A DNA stretch of 64,000 bases from Pseudohongiella sp. (GTDB lineage Bacteria > Pseudomonadota > Gammaproteobacteria > Pseudomonadales > Pseudohongiellaceae), in assembly GCA_030651695.1 (NCBI GenBank), contig JAUSCD010000005.1, positions 58,915 through 122,914 on the forward strand. Reading direction: 5' to 3'. The translations under genes and the position numbers were made by a program. The notes under the pieces were generated by a model that was given only the letters and a program-made list of their open reading frames with translations, made no database searches and was not told where the DNA came from. Positions 1-8,171 of the stretch are shown in pieces; the stretch's first letter is position 1; each line of letters begins with the position of its first letter.

Positions 1-485
1 GCTTCCCATCCGGCACAACCCAGCGCGGCGATGTAGCGCGCAGGCCCTGCACCGCTGGCGATGTCCTGCAGGATATCCCGGGACATGGACAGGCTGACAG
101 TGTCGTTCACAGGCAGTGTGTACTCCCATTCAGTGCCGGCGTCATGCAGAATGAAGCCTTTGCTTTTTTCTACCGGCCCGCCTGCCATCACTTTCCTGTC
201 GCTGAGTTTTGCCACCATTTCGTCACTGACAGTGATTTTCATTTCTTCCATAAGACCAGTGACGGCAAGTTTTGACGGACGATTGATTACGACACCTAAA
301 GCGCCATTTTTGTCGTGTTTCCATAAATAAGTTACGGAGCCCTGAAAATGCGGATCCTGGAGCTGTGGCATGGCAATCAGGAAGTGGTGTTCAAGGCAGC
401 TTGCGTCTTCTGCGCCGGTCAACAGATCGGCTGCCTCAGGCAATGCCGTTGTTGGCGAACTGCCCTGATCGGTTTGATTGTGCAT
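1..485 (-). CDS. algH: YqgE/AlgH family protein (UPF0301), 3' end beyond window
   Basis: Translated by hand from the minus strand; the reading frame runs off the left edge, so the C-terminus is missing. About 161 residues are visible. They include the family hallmarks F-L-I-A-M-P-Q near the start, the G-A-L-G-V-V-I-N-R-P block, and a later G-G-P-V motif. The start ATG (485) has GGAGG about 10 nt upstream. YqgE/AlgH proteins are small cytoplasmic proteins of unclear biochemical role; in Pseudomonas the gene was linked to alginate regulation. Its position near tonB and gshB matches the Pseudomonas order algH-tonB3-gshB-pilG, although here a terC-type gene on the other strand is inserted between algH and tonB. 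The family assignment is secure; the function is not. Confidence 0.9.
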   Translation of the reverse strand, partial: MHNQTDQGSSPTTALPEAADLLTGAEDASCLEHHFLIAMPQLQDPHFQGSVTYLWKHDKNGALGVVINRPSKLAVTGLMEEMKITVSDEMVAKLSDRKVMAGGPVEKSKGFILHDAGTEWEYTLPVNDTVSLSMSRDILQDIASGAGPARYIAALGCAGWE

Positions 486-582
486 GGTTATCAGTGCCTC
501 CGGAGAAATGTCTGCCTGGCTTTATGGTAATGCATGTAACCGGCAATTTGTCAGCTGTTACTCATTTAGATGGGGGCACTTA

Positions 583-614
583 CTATATTTTAAAGGCGGG
601 CTATATTTTAAAGG
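583..614. repeat. 14-bp direct repeat upstream of alx promoter
   Basis: The 14-mer CTATATTTTAAAGG occurs at 583-596 and again at 601-614, spaced 18 bp apart, immediately before the probable -35 box of the alx leader. It may be a duplicated regulator site or AT-rich promoter element. No function can be assigned. Confidence 0.5.
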
Positions 615-619
615 TCAGC

Positions 620-647
620 TTGACTTGGTCCTGACAAGGTCTACACT
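620..647 (+). promoter_or_regulatory. Probable sigma70 promoter of the alx riboswitch transcript
   Basis: A TTGACT -35 box (620-625), a 16-nt spacer and a TACACT -10 box (642-647) predict transcription starting about 654, right at the first paired base of the riboswitch (656). That placement supports the assignment. The -10 box is a 4/6 match. Confidence 0.6.
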
Positions 648-655
648 CGGCTCTC

Positions 656-840
656 AGAGGGGAGTAGCTTTTCCGCCACGTTGCCGTCAACACGGTAGGT
701 CAGTCAACAGACGCCTCCCGGTGCCGTGGGTGCTGTCATCATAAGCATGTCTCAATACATGCTGCCTGTTTAAAAGGGATATGAGGATAGTGCAAGCGAG
801 ACCTTGCCCAGGGGCAAGGTCTGTCTGCGAGAAACCCTCT
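656..840 (+). ncRNA. yybP-ykoY (Mn2+) riboswitch, alx leader
   Basis: The leader of the TerC/Alx gene carries the conserved parts of the yybP-ykoY class: GGGGAGTAGC at the 5' side, GCCGTCAACA shortly after, and a 3' hairpin GAGACCTTGCC / GGCAAGGTCT. The P1 helix can be seen directly: AGAGGG (656-661) pairs with CCCTCT (835-840). The class binds Mn2+ (and in E. coli alx also responds to alkaline pH) and controls metal-export or TerC/Alx-type membrane proteins. A strong intrinsic terminator follows at 852-884, so control here is probably by transcription attenuation. The exact switching helices were not modelled. Confidence 0.88.
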
Positions 841-851
841 TGCTGAATAAA

Positions 852-884
852 AAGGCCAAAGTCCCTTCGATTTTGGCCTTTTTT
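852..884 (+). terminator. Riboswitch expression-platform terminator
   Basis: A hairpin with arms AAGGCCAAA and TTTGGCCTT is followed directly by a T run that ends at 885. It lies between the riboswitch aptamer and the alx start codon, so it is best read as the terminator the riboswitch controls, not the end of another gene. Confidence 0.8.
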
Positions 885-900
885 GATTGCAGGTGGCGGC

Positions 901-1863
901 GTGGAGACGATAGGAAATACCGGGTTATGGCTGGTGTTCGCGGTAGTTGTTGCGGGCATGTTGGCACTGGATCTTTTTGTTTTCAAAAGCGGGCACCAAC
1001 ATCGTGTTTCCCTCAAGGAAGCTGCAGCCTGGTCAGCCGGCTGGGTATCTGTGGCGCTGCTGTTTAATCTGGGTTTGTGGTGGTATCTCACGGAGAGTTC
1101 AGGACCTGTTATTGCCAATGACAAGGCACTGGAGTTCCTCACTGGCTATCTCGTCGAAAAGTCCCTGGCCGTCGACAACGTTTTTGTCTGGATGATGATT
1201 TTCAGTTACTTTGCGATCCCGCTTGAGCTGCAGCGGCGGGTTCTGTTGTATGGCATAGTCGGCGCCATAGTGCTGAGAACGATCATGATTTTTAGCGGCT
1301 CCTGGCTTATAACGGAGTTCCACTGGATTCTGTATATCTTTGGCGTGTTTCTGATCCTGACCGGCTTCAAGATGGCATTTTTTGCAGAGCATGAACCTGA
1401 TCTGGCCAAGAATCCTTTTATCCGGTGGATTCGCAATCACTACCCGGTGACAGAGACTCTGGAAGGAGAGCGATTTTTTCTCAGGCGGCAAGGCGTGTTA
1501 ATGGTCACGCCCTTGTTTCTGGCACTGGTGATGGTCGAAATATCTGATGTGATTTTTGCCGTTGATAGTATCCCCGCCGTCTTTGCCATTACCAACGACC
1601 CTTTTATTGTTCTGACATCCAACCTGTTTGCAATTCTCGGTTTGCGGGCAATGTACTTCTTGCTGGCAGACATCGGTGATCGGTTCGCGATGCTCAAATA
1701 TGGCCTGGCGGTGATTCTGGTTTTTATAGGCACTAAAATGCTGATCGTGGACTGGTACAAAATACCGGTCTTGGTGTCACTGAGCGTGGTTGGCGCAATA
1801 CTGTTGGTATCGGTTATTTTCAGCCTGTGGCACAGCAAGCGCTATCCGCCAGTGCAGCTTTAA
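901..1863 (+). CDS. alx: TerC/Alx family integral membrane protein
   Basis: A polytopic inner-membrane protein of the TerC family, closest in pattern to E. coli Alx (the redox- or pH-responsive, Mn2+-linked member). The conserved acidic membrane motifs [11 protein letters not shown] and [14 protein letters not shown] are present, as is a C-terminal block of the form [20 protein letters not shown]. The family exports or handles Mn2+, which fits the yybP-ykoY riboswitch upstream. The reading frame extends to a TTG at 883, but that codon lies inside the terminator T run. GTG at 901 gives an N-terminus aligned with Alx (E-T-I-G-N) and has AGGTGG upstream, so it is preferred; length 320 residues. 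It stands alone and converges on tonB, with only 7 bp between the two stop codons. Confidence 0.92.
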   Translation: METIGNTGLWLVFAVVVAGMLALDLFVFKSGHQHRVSLKEAAAWSAGWVSVALLFNLGLWWYLTESSGPVIANDKALEFLTGYLVEKSLAVDNVFVWMMIFSYFAIPLELQRRVLLYGIVGAIVLRTIMIFSGSWLITEFHWILYIFGVFLILTGFKMAFFAEHEPDLAKNPFIRWIRNHYPVTETLEGERFFLRRQGVLMVTPLFLALVMVEISDVIFAVDSIPAVFAITNDPFIVLTSNLFAILGLRAMYFLLADIGDRFAMLKYGLAVILVFIGTKMLIVDWYKIPVLVSLSVVGAILLVSVIFSLWHSKRYPPVQL

Positions 1864-1870
1864 CTATTCT

Positions 1871-2791
1871 CTACTGACTGCTGAAAGCATTGCCGGGACG
1901 GAAGCGCCAGGTGCGGATAATTTCCAGCAGATCCACGCTCCCGCGCAGTTCTTCAGGGAATGGATCAAACGGTGATGCGAGACTGACGATGTCCACAGCA
2001 GCCTGATCCAGAACCTGGTGACCCGAGCCTTGCAGGATTCTGATTTCTGCGACACTGCCGTCCGGGCGCAAGGTGACCATCATGCGCAGGCTGCCGAAAA
2101 TGTCGTTCTGCCGGGCTTGATCGGGATAGTGTTGGTTGCCAATCAGTTCAATTCGTTTACGCCAGTTATCAAGATAAAGTGCGTCATGGCGCTGTTGAGT
2201 AGAAGCAGATGAGATTGTGTAGCGACGCGGTCGGTTTGCGAAGGCTTGCTGTTGGATATCAAGCTGGGCCTGCAGGCTGGCAATCGCCAGGGCAATGTCC
2301 TGTGGGCTGGAGTGTTCGGATAAAACCTGGCTTTCTTCGGGGATCCTGGACTCCATCTGCTGGCGCAGCATTTCATCAGCTTCCGTTGAGCTGAGCACTC
2401 GCAGATCCTGAGATTGCTGAGCCGACGCCGCTGGCGTAGGAATCGGCTGAACTTCCTGAATCTGTTCGTCATATACGGCGGATTCGAAAGGTGTTGCCGG
2501 CGCAATAGCTTCATCCAGCGAGCCGCTGCCAATCTGATTTTCCTGGGCAATAAAATCAGCCTGCTCCGGAGCAATTTCGCTGCGGTACTGGGCCAGTGTG
2601 ATTTCAATAGCTGGCGTACTGGCGCTCTCAGTAATAAAACTGAAACCTACTCCGGCGATAATGATTACGTGCAAACAAGCCGACATGAAAATGGTGAAAC
2701 CAAACCGTTCTTTGCCCAGATTATTTTGCATGACGTGCGCTGCTGCTTGGCTGGTCGGGGCGGTCTGGGTTATCTTGTTGCTTGCCGGCAT
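1871..2791 (-). CDS. tonB: TonB family energy-transducing protein
   Basis: 306 residues: a cytoplasmic N-terminus, one membrane anchor at about residues 31-53, a long Gln/Pro/Ala-rich periplasmic linker, and a C-terminal TonB domain (about 215-302) with Y-P-x-x-A, the LRPDGSVAEIRILQGSG segment and a final T-W-R-F. TonB proteins couple proton motive force through ExbB/ExbD to outer-membrane receptors. No exbBD is nearby. The position next to gshB and pilG matches Pseudomonas tonB3, a TonB paralogue linked there to twitching motility and type IV pilus assembly. The linker lacks the classic Glu-Pro/Lys-Pro repeats. The start ATG lies 3 nt after the gshB stop, so the two are almost certainly co-transcribed. 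Confidence 0.88.
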   Translation of the reverse strand: MPASNKITQTAPTSQAAAHVMQNNLGKERFGFTIFMSACLHVIIIAGVGFSFITESASTPAIEITLAQYRSEIAPEQADFIAQENQIGSGSLDEAIAPATPFESAVYDEQIQEVQPIPTPAASAQQSQDLRVLSSTEADEMLRQQMESRIPEESQVLSEHSSPQDIALAIASLQAQLDIQQQAFANRPRRYTISSASTQQRHDALYLDNWRKRIELIGNQHYPDQARQNDIFGSLRMMVTLRPDGSVAEIRILQGSGHQVLDQAAVDIVSLASPFDPFPEELRGSVDLLEIIRTWRFRPGNAFSSQ

Positions 2792-2794
2792 TTC

Positions 2795-3766
2795 TCAGTT
2801 TTTCCGCGTCAGTTTTTCCGCATCAATTTTTCTTTCAATTACGGCCATCAGATCGCCGGCAATATCCAGATTATAGGCGGAGTCAATTTCGCGTACACAT
2901 GTGGGACTGGTCACATTGATTTCGGTCAGGTAGTCGCCAATTACGTCCAGGCCTACAAACAACAGGCCTTTGGCTTTAATCGTGTCCTTTACCTGCGCAA
3001 CGATCCACAGATCGCGCTCTGATAATGGCTGCGCAATCCCGCTACCACCTGCGGCAAGATTGCCGCGTGTCTCCCCGATAGCAGGGACGCGTGCCAGCGC
3101 ATAGGGTACCGGTTCGCCGTCTACCAATAAAATACGTTTGTCGCCTTTTACAATTTCAGGAATGTAGCGCTGTGCCATGATCGGACTGCGGCCATGTTCA
3201 GTAAGTGTCTCTATAATAACGCTGACATTGGCGTCATCGGGTTTCAGGCGAAAAATTGAACTTCCGCCCATGCCGTCCAGGGGTTTAAAAATGACGTCGC
3301 CATGTTCTTTATGGAATGCTCGTAATTTATCGGCGCGGCTACTGACCATAAAAGGCGGGCAGCACTGCGGGAATTGTGTGGCGAATATTTTTTCGTTGCA
3401 GTCACGTAGCGATTGAGGTTTGTTTACCACCAGTGAGCCCGCTTGCTCAGCACGCTCCAGCAGATAAGTCGAATAGATATAGTTGCTGTCAAAAGGCGGG
3501 TCCTTGCGCATAAGAATGACATGCAGATCCGCCAGCGGTTTTTGTTCGGTCTCGCCCAGTGTGTACCACTGATGCGGATCGTAAGCGACTGACAATTTTC
3601 GCATATGGCCCATAGCGGTTTCACCGGACAGGTACAAGTCGCTCTGTTCCATGTAATACAACTCCCACCCGCGCGCCTGAGCCGCTACCAACATGGCAAG
3701 GCTGGTATCTTTTTTATAGTTTATGCGGTCTATGGGGTCCATCACGATGCCGAGTCTGATCTGCAT
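2795..3766 (-). CDS. gshB: Glutathione synthetase
   Basis: ATP-grasp enzyme joining gamma-glutamylcysteine and glycine, the second step of glutathione synthesis. The protein matches E. coli GshB throughout: LGIVMDPIDRINYKKD at the start, VILMRKDPPFD, NKPQSLRDCNEK, KPLDGMGGSSIFR (ATP-grasp loop), and EINVTSPTCVREI near the end. The frame extends 23 codons upstream, but the start was set at ATG 3766 because it places M-Q-I-R-L-G at the family N-terminus; that gives 323 residues, close to the usual 316. The first-step enzyme gshA is also in this window, about 37 kb away. It leads the gshB-tonB transcription unit and is divergent from the pilG-like gene. Confidence 0.95.
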   Translation of the reverse strand: MQIRLGIVMDPIDRINYKKDTSLAMLVAAQARGWELYYMEQSDLYLSGETAMGHMRKLSVAYDPHQWYTLGETEQKPLADLHVILMRKDPPFDSNYIYSTYLLERAEQAGSLVVNKPQSLRDCNEKIFATQFPQCCPPFMVSSRADKLRAFHKEHGDVIFKPLDGMGGSSIFRLKPDDANVSVIIETLTEHGRSPIMAQRYIPEIVKGDKRILLVDGEPVPYALARVPAIGETRGNLAAGGSGIAQPLSERDLWIVAQVKDTIKAKGLLFVGLDVIGDYLTEINVTSPTCVREIDSAYNLDIAGDLMAVIERKIDAEKLTRKN

Positions 3767-3917
3767 GCTTGTGTCTCGCTGCGTAGTGTCTTTAATGGCC
3801 GGCATCATAACATGATGCACACTTGTTTCGGGCAAGTGAGGCGAGGCTGTGCTACAACCCGTACAGGATGCTCTGACGTATTCTTAAGATTTGAAGGCTG
3901 ATCAGGGAGGAGAAGCC

Positions 3918-4346
3918 ATGCAGGTAGCTATTGAAGGAAACCAACAGCTTAAGCTTCGGGTTTTACTGGCGGACACCGGGACGCAGCTGATCCGGCAATT
4001 GACGGCTATGCTGTCTCAGGCTGACTGGGAAGTCTTATCCGCTACTGATGGGTTTGAGGTTTTGTGCCGTTTGCCGGAGTTGCGCCCGGATGTTGTCGTG
4101 ATAGCGGCGGATTTACCCAGACTGAGCGGCATACAGGTATGTTCTCTGTTGCGCCAAAGCCCCGATTTTTCGGCATTGCCTGTGCTGGTTCTGGCGGGCC
4201 AGAACCCGATTCTGGACAAGGTCAGGGCAAAAATGGCCGGAGCCAATGCCTGTCTCGAGAAGCCCTTTCGTAGTGAGGAGTTAAAGGCGGCATTTGCGGG
4301 GCTTTTTCAGGAGACGGGAGCTGATGGCCTGCCTGCTCATAGTTGA
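3918..4346 (+). CDS. PilG-like degenerate receiver protein
   Basis: 142 residues forming one receiver domain. Synteny (gshB, then this gene, then a PilH-like receiver) and motifs such as A-T-D-G-F-E, PRLSGIQVCSLLRQS and E-K-P-F-R-S-E-E-L point to PilG of the type IV pilus Chp system. The key catalytic residues are lost: the position of the phospho-accepting Asp is Ala63 in the stretch DVVVIAADLPRLSG, the acidic pair is D19-T20, and the Thr/Ser switch position is Ala. The Lys of EKPF is kept. The protein is therefore probably not phosphorylated in the usual way and may act as a binding module. ATG 3918 was chosen over the TTG at 3891 because GGGAGGAG lies 6 nt upstream. It overlaps the next gene by 23 nt, suggesting translational coupling. 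Confidence 0.75.
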   Translation: MQVAIEGNQQLKLRVLLADTGTQLIRQLTAMLSQADWEVLSATDGFEVLCRLPELRPDVVVIAADLPRLSGIQVCSLLRQSPDFSALPVLVLAGQNPILDKVRAKMAGANACLEKPFRSEELKAAFAGLFQETGADGLPAHS

Positions 4347-6612
4347 TGACGACGTCGACAATGCCAGGCAGCTCGCGGACGTCATCGCAGCCGGGTTGCC
4401 TGACGCTCACGACATTGTATGGATAAATGGACTGGCGGACTTTCGTCAATTTCGCCAGCGCTACAAACCCGATCTGATTCTGGTGGAACTGCTTCGCTAC
4501 CACTCCAATGGTTTTACGCAGGCGGCGGCCTTTGCGCGTCTGTCCTCTGCGCCCGTGGTGTTGCTGACTGATCGGGATCTTGCTTCAGATCATTTGTGGG
4601 CTGCCGCACGCGGCATCAGGCACCTGATGAGTCGTCGTGGTGGACCAACTGTTCTGCTGCAGCAGATACAGCAGCTTCTGACTGACGGATTTTGTCAAAG
4701 CGATGCTGTGGTAACCAATGATCGGTGCAAACCGGCAGTGTTATCAAAATCCCAGCTGGATGAGTTGATGACTGCGCCGGAAGCCGCGCTGCTGAGGTGT
4801 ATACGTGACGAGCTTCGCCGGTTGCCACACAAGCCAGCGCCCCTTCGTGCGGAGATGGCTGCAAAAAACAATGCTGCTCAACTGCGCTGGCTGCAAAATC
4901 TGCTTTGTTATATCACGGATGGCAAGCTGCGCAACGCGCTGATGCTGTCGATCATGCGGGCTGAGCCGCAGCCAGTTCAGCCTCAAGCGGAGCCTGCCGC
5001 GGATGTCATGTTGCATGTCCGCGAAAGTCTTCTGGCTCTGATTGAGCCTGATGCCGGCTCAACGCTGCAGGCACATTGCAAAGAAGCCTGGCTGCAGATC
5101 TGCCAGACCCTGCAGGCTGGCCTCCCGGCGTCGGGACGTGCCCTTGATGGCAGCACTCATGATTCTTTGTTGCTGGAGTCCACCAGCATTTTACCCCATT
5201 GTATGGATCTGCTTGATGCGCTGGTCTTTGTGCCTGAGTTTAAAGAGGTTGTCAGCGCTGTTCGACATGATCCCGGTCTTACGGTACCGGATTTTGCAGA
5301 GCTTATACATCGACTGGTGGGGACGCGACTGGTGGGGTCGCGACTGGTGGGGTCGAAGGAGGAGAGCGAAGAGCTTCGAAATCTCATAGCTCCCGGGTGT
5401 CTGCGTGCCCTCAGAAGCCCAACCGCCTGGAGCGATCTGGCTGGCTTGTGTCTGATGCTGCGCGCAACAGCGGTAAAACAGCGGTGGCAGCCGATACTGG
5501 ACGCATGTATGAAAGGTATGTACGGATGGAAAAATGGTCAGCAAAAATCCGACTCTGAGCAGGTGATCTGCCTCATATTGAGCCTGCTCAACAATGTTCC
5601 CATGGCGCCTGAAATCGCGCACGGTGCTGAGCCGTCTCTGTCAGCCGGAGTTGCGCAAAAATTGCGCAGTGCTCTGGACGAGGTTGCGGCAGAACTCAGC
5701 AGGCAGGTTCCGCTCTACAAACGTATTTCGTTTCTGATGGTCAGTCTTTACAAGCTGCGTGGCTGGCTGGAGCTCAGCGCTTCAGGTCCGGCAGTCCGGA
5801 ATAAGGCCTTGCAGCACTGGCAACTTGCAATTGGATGTCTCTACGAACTTTTTTGTCATGGTGTGTTACAGGCCGGACTGCTGACGCGGTCTGATATCAA
5901 CGATCTCAACAGGTCCGTGACCGAGTTGCAGCGCTGTCTCGGGCAGGGTCTGTTGCCAGCAGAAAACACCCTGATGAATTTGGTTGCACTGGAGATCACC
6001 GTTCGCAGACGGTCACAGTGCAGTTATGGGCAAGAGCATCATCTGTTGGCTGCCGGGCTACACAGGTTGCCGAAACCGGACTGCCTGTTGGCGGACATGG
6101 TCGATGACATAGAGCATTGCGGCACAGTGCTCAGCGAAATCACCCACGAGCTGCGTGTGTTGGCCGAAGGTGCGCGCCGTCTTGGTGTCGGGCGTGCAGA
6201 GAGTCTGGCAACGCTGATGCTGGATTGTTACCAGCAACTGAACAGCCAGCCTGAGCTGTTGCAGCGCAAAACACTGCGGTTGGCACTCGGGCGGGCGCAT
6301 CGGGTGTTATGCAGATTACTGGATCAGGCGGCAGCATGGTTGCCGTTGGACCAGTCTGGTGCGGGACTGTCTGTGCCAGCAGTAATAGATGATCTATTTA
6401 CCCAGTTTGACCATTCCGGACGCAAAGCCTGCGGGGCAGACGCCGGGTCGCGACAAACTGCCTGGGTGCAGTGCCAGTCGCTTAACCGCCGATTACGACA
6501 ACTGGTCAGGCGTTCCGGCAATCTGGCCGAATACAGGAGTCTGATAGCTGAATTGCTGCAGGAGCAGCAGGCAGTGATCACGCCTTATCTTTCCTATCAG
6601 AGCACTGAGTAA
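4324..6612 (+). CDS. PilH-like pseudo-receiver fused to a large unrecognised region
   Basis: 762 residues. Residues 1-120 form a receiver fold like PilH: LLIVDDD at 4-10, K-P-D-L-I-L-V-E around 48-55, LLTD at 80-83. The phospho-acceptor is Glu55 instead of Asp and the conserved Lys is Arg104, so it may mimic a constantly phosphorylated state. The remaining 640 residues look largely helical and resemble nothing I can name. By position they replace pilI-pilJ-pilK-chpA, and distant kinship with FimL or the ChpA N-terminus is only a guess. Residues 330-344 are three copies of R-L-V-G-T/S made by a 15-bp tandem repeat. ATG 4324 fits the PilH N-terminus better than TTG 4294; GGAG precedes it within the upstream gene. 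Confidence 0.7.
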   Translation: MACLLIVDDDVDNARQLADVIAAGLPDAHDIVWINGLADFRQFRQRYKPDLILVELLRYHSNGFTQAAAFARLSSAPVVLLTDRDLASDHLWAAARGIRHLMSRRGGPTVLLQQIQQLLTDGFCQSDAVVTNDRCKPAVLSKSQLDELMTAPEAALLRCIRDELRRLPHKPAPLRAEMAAKNNAAQLRWLQNLLCYITDGKLRNALMLSIMRAEPQPVQPQAEPAADVMLHVRESLLALIEPDAGSTLQAHCKEAWLQICQTLQAGLPASGRALDGSTHDSLLLESTSILPHCMDLLDALVFVPEFKEVVSAVRHDPGLTVPDFAELIHRLVGTRLVGSRLVGSKEESEELRNLIAPGCLRALRSPTAWSDLAGLCLMLRATAVKQRWQPILDACMKGMYGWKNGQQKSDSEQVICLILSLLNNVPMAPEIAHGAEPSLSAGVAQKLRSALDEVAAELSRQVPLYKRISFLMVSLYKLRGWLELSASGPAVRNKALQHWQLAIGCLYELFCHGVLQAGLLTRSDINDLNRSVTELQRCLGQGLLPAENTLMNLVALEITVRRRSQCSYGQEHHLLAAGLHRLPKPDCLLADMVDDIEHCGTVLSEITHELRVLAEGARRLGVGRAESLATLMLDCYQQLNSQPELLQRKTLRLALGRAHRVLCRLLDQAAAWLPLDQSGAGLSVPAVIDDLFTQFDHSGRKACGADAGSRQTAWVQCQSLNRRLRQLVRRSGNLAEYRSLIAELLQEQQAVITPYLSYQSTE
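5311..5355 (+). repeat. 15-bp in-frame tandem repeat, three copies
   Basis: Units at 5311-5325, 5326-5340 and 5341-5355 read CGACTGGTGGGG plus ACG or TCG and encode R-L-V-G-T/S in frame within the PilH-like fusion gene. Copies differ by one base, suggesting recent slippage. A change in copy number would keep the reading frame. Confidence 0.9.
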
Positions 6613-6655
6613 ACTGGCTATAATGCGGGCTTCAGCAATAAGGTAGTCAGCAGGT

Positions 6656-7171
6656 TTGAGCGTTGTGAGATCACTAGGATTTATCTGGGGCGTTGGCGGT
6701 ATCCTGCTGCTCCTGTTATTCGCCATCGTCAGGCTTGGCGGTGTTGCATTGGAGTTGACCGCTTTCAGCCTCACGCTTTGGCAATGGCTGATCATGGTGG
6801 TGTGGCTTGGATATATGGTGTGGGCTGAGGGCTACAAAGGATTCCACCTGGCGTTTGCGCCACGGGTAGTGGTGCGCGCCAGCTATCTTGCCGACAACCC
6901 GAAAGCGCTGCATGTATTGCTGGCTCCACTGTTCTGTATGGGATACATACACGCAACGCCCCGCCGGCGCCTGATGTCGATTGCGCTCAGCTGCATGATA
7001 GTGAGTTTTGTATTGCTGGCGCGTATGCTGCCTCAGCCTTGGCGAGGAATCGTCGATGTAGGTGTGGTTGCCGGTCTGGTGTTTGGTGTTGGTTCGATTG
7101 TGTATTACCTCCTGCAACTGAAGCAGGCTGGTGCCTCCAGTCTGCCGGTGCCCGCCGATGTCCCTGCCTGA
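6656..7171 (+). CDS. Small polytopic membrane protein, unrecognised
   Basis: 171 residues with about five hydrophobic segments (roughly 8-28, 40-57, 85-99, 106-122, 130-152) and a basic loop of the form HATPRRR before the fourth. I do not recognise the family. It lies 43 nt after the PilH-like fusion gene and overlaps the start of the following glycosyltransferase by 14 nt, so it probably belongs to the glycosyltransferase transcription unit and may act at the membrane in the same glycan pathway (inference). The start is uncertain: TTG 6656 is used, and GTG 6665 is an alternative; there is AGG just upstream of the TTG. Confidence 0.6.
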   Translation: MSVVRSLGFIWGVGGILLLLLFAIVRLGGVALELTAFSLTLWQWLIMVVWLGYMVWAEGYKGFHLAFAPRVVVRASYLADNPKALHVLLAPLFCMGYIHATPRRRLMSIALSCMIVSFVLLARMLPQPWRGIVDVGVVAGLVFGVGSIVYYLLQLKQAGASSLPVPADVPA

Positions 7172-8171
7172 GCCACAAACCACAGCTCCTGGCTTTGGTA
7201 CTGTCCAATCCGGTACTCCGGGGGTCAGTACTCCCGGGGCTGGTGCCGCCCGTGTTTGTGCAATTGTCGTAACCTGGCAGCCTGATCTGCCAGCACTGCA
7301 CGCCCTGCTTGAATCTCTGTTAAAACAAGCCTGCCCGTTTATCGTGGTCGACAATGGTTCCGCCAATATTGTCCCGTTGAGGAGCCTGCTGGCAGAGCTT
7401 GCAGGGATTTATCCTTCTGTAGCAATGTCGGTGCTGGTCGACTGGGATGAGAACAAAGGCTTGGCGGAAGCGATGAATGAAGGACTGCGCCGGGCGCAAA
7501 AGTCCGCCTGCTCTTTTGTTTTGTTATTTGATCAGGACAGCCAGATCAGTACAGATTTTGTGACCGCGATGCTGGCGCAATGGGATCAGTTGCAGGCGCT
7601 TGACACCAGCGGGCGCTATCATCTTCCGCCGGCAGCCATCGGCCCCAGGTTGCAGGACCCTGACAGCGGGCGCAGAACGCCATTTCGTTGCTTCCGCTGG
7701 ACGCGACGTTCTGATAGTCCGGTCAACGGTTTCCCGGGCCTGTATGAGACAGATTTTCTTATCTCTTCCGGTACTCTGATTTCCATGCCTGCTTTAGAAA
7801 CCATCGGTCTGATGAAAGACGAATACTTCATCGACAATATAGACCTGGAATGGTGTTTTCGTGCGCGAGCGAAGGGGTTCTCTTTGTATGGTACCGACAG
7901 AGCCATCCTGTTCCACCGTATTGGTGAATCCAGTCCTAATCCTTTGGTGCGTTCAGGCATCATGGTGCACCACAGCCCTCTGCGCAGCTATTATTCCACG
8001 CGCAATCGTATGCATCTGTGGCGACAGCCATACGCACCACGTGACTGGAAAATGCGCGACATGGTACGGTTTTTACTAAAATCTTTGTGGCTGATCAGCT
8101 TCACAAAAGAGCGTAAAAAATACCGGCAGGAAATTCAGCGCGGCATGGATGATGCGGAGACTTTGTTATGA
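7158..8171 (+). CDS. Family 2 glycosyltransferase, rhamnosyltransferase-like
   Basis: 337 residues with a GT-A fold typical of bacterial rhamnosyltransferases: I-V-V-D-N-G-S for nucleotide-sugar binding, LLFDQDSQIS as the metal-binding DxD-like site, LISSGTLISM, and DNIDLEWCFRARAKGF as the acceptor/catalytic region. The family transfers dTDP-rhamnose or similar sugars to a growing O-antigen or exopolysaccharide chain at the cytoplasmic face. The N-terminus before residue 30 is a low-complexity Gly/Thr/Pro stretch. ATG 7158, inside the end of the preceding gene, is preferred over the GTG at 7131. It overlaps the next gene by 4 nt (ATGA). The donor sugar cannot be told from sequence. Confidence 0.85.
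   Translation: MSLPEPQTTAPGFGTVQSGTPGVSTPGAGAARVCAIVVTWQPDLPALHALLESLLKQACPFIVVDNGSANIVPLRSLLAELAGIYPSVAMSVLVDWDENKGLAEAMNEGLRRAQKSACSFVLLFDQDSQISTDFVTAMLAQWDQLQALDTSGRYHLPPAAIGPRLQDPDSGRRTPFRCFRWTRRSDSPVNGFPGLYETDFLISSGTLISMPALETIGLMKDEYFIDNIDLEWCFRARAKGFSLYGTDRAILFHRIGESSPNPLVRSGIMVHHSPLRSYYSTRNRMHLWRQPYAPRDWKMRDMVRFLLKSLWLISFTKERKKYRQEIQRGMDDAETLL

Noticed and set aside
883..900. TTG start for alx at 883
   Set aside because: It lies in the terminator T run and extends the protein beyond the family N-terminus.
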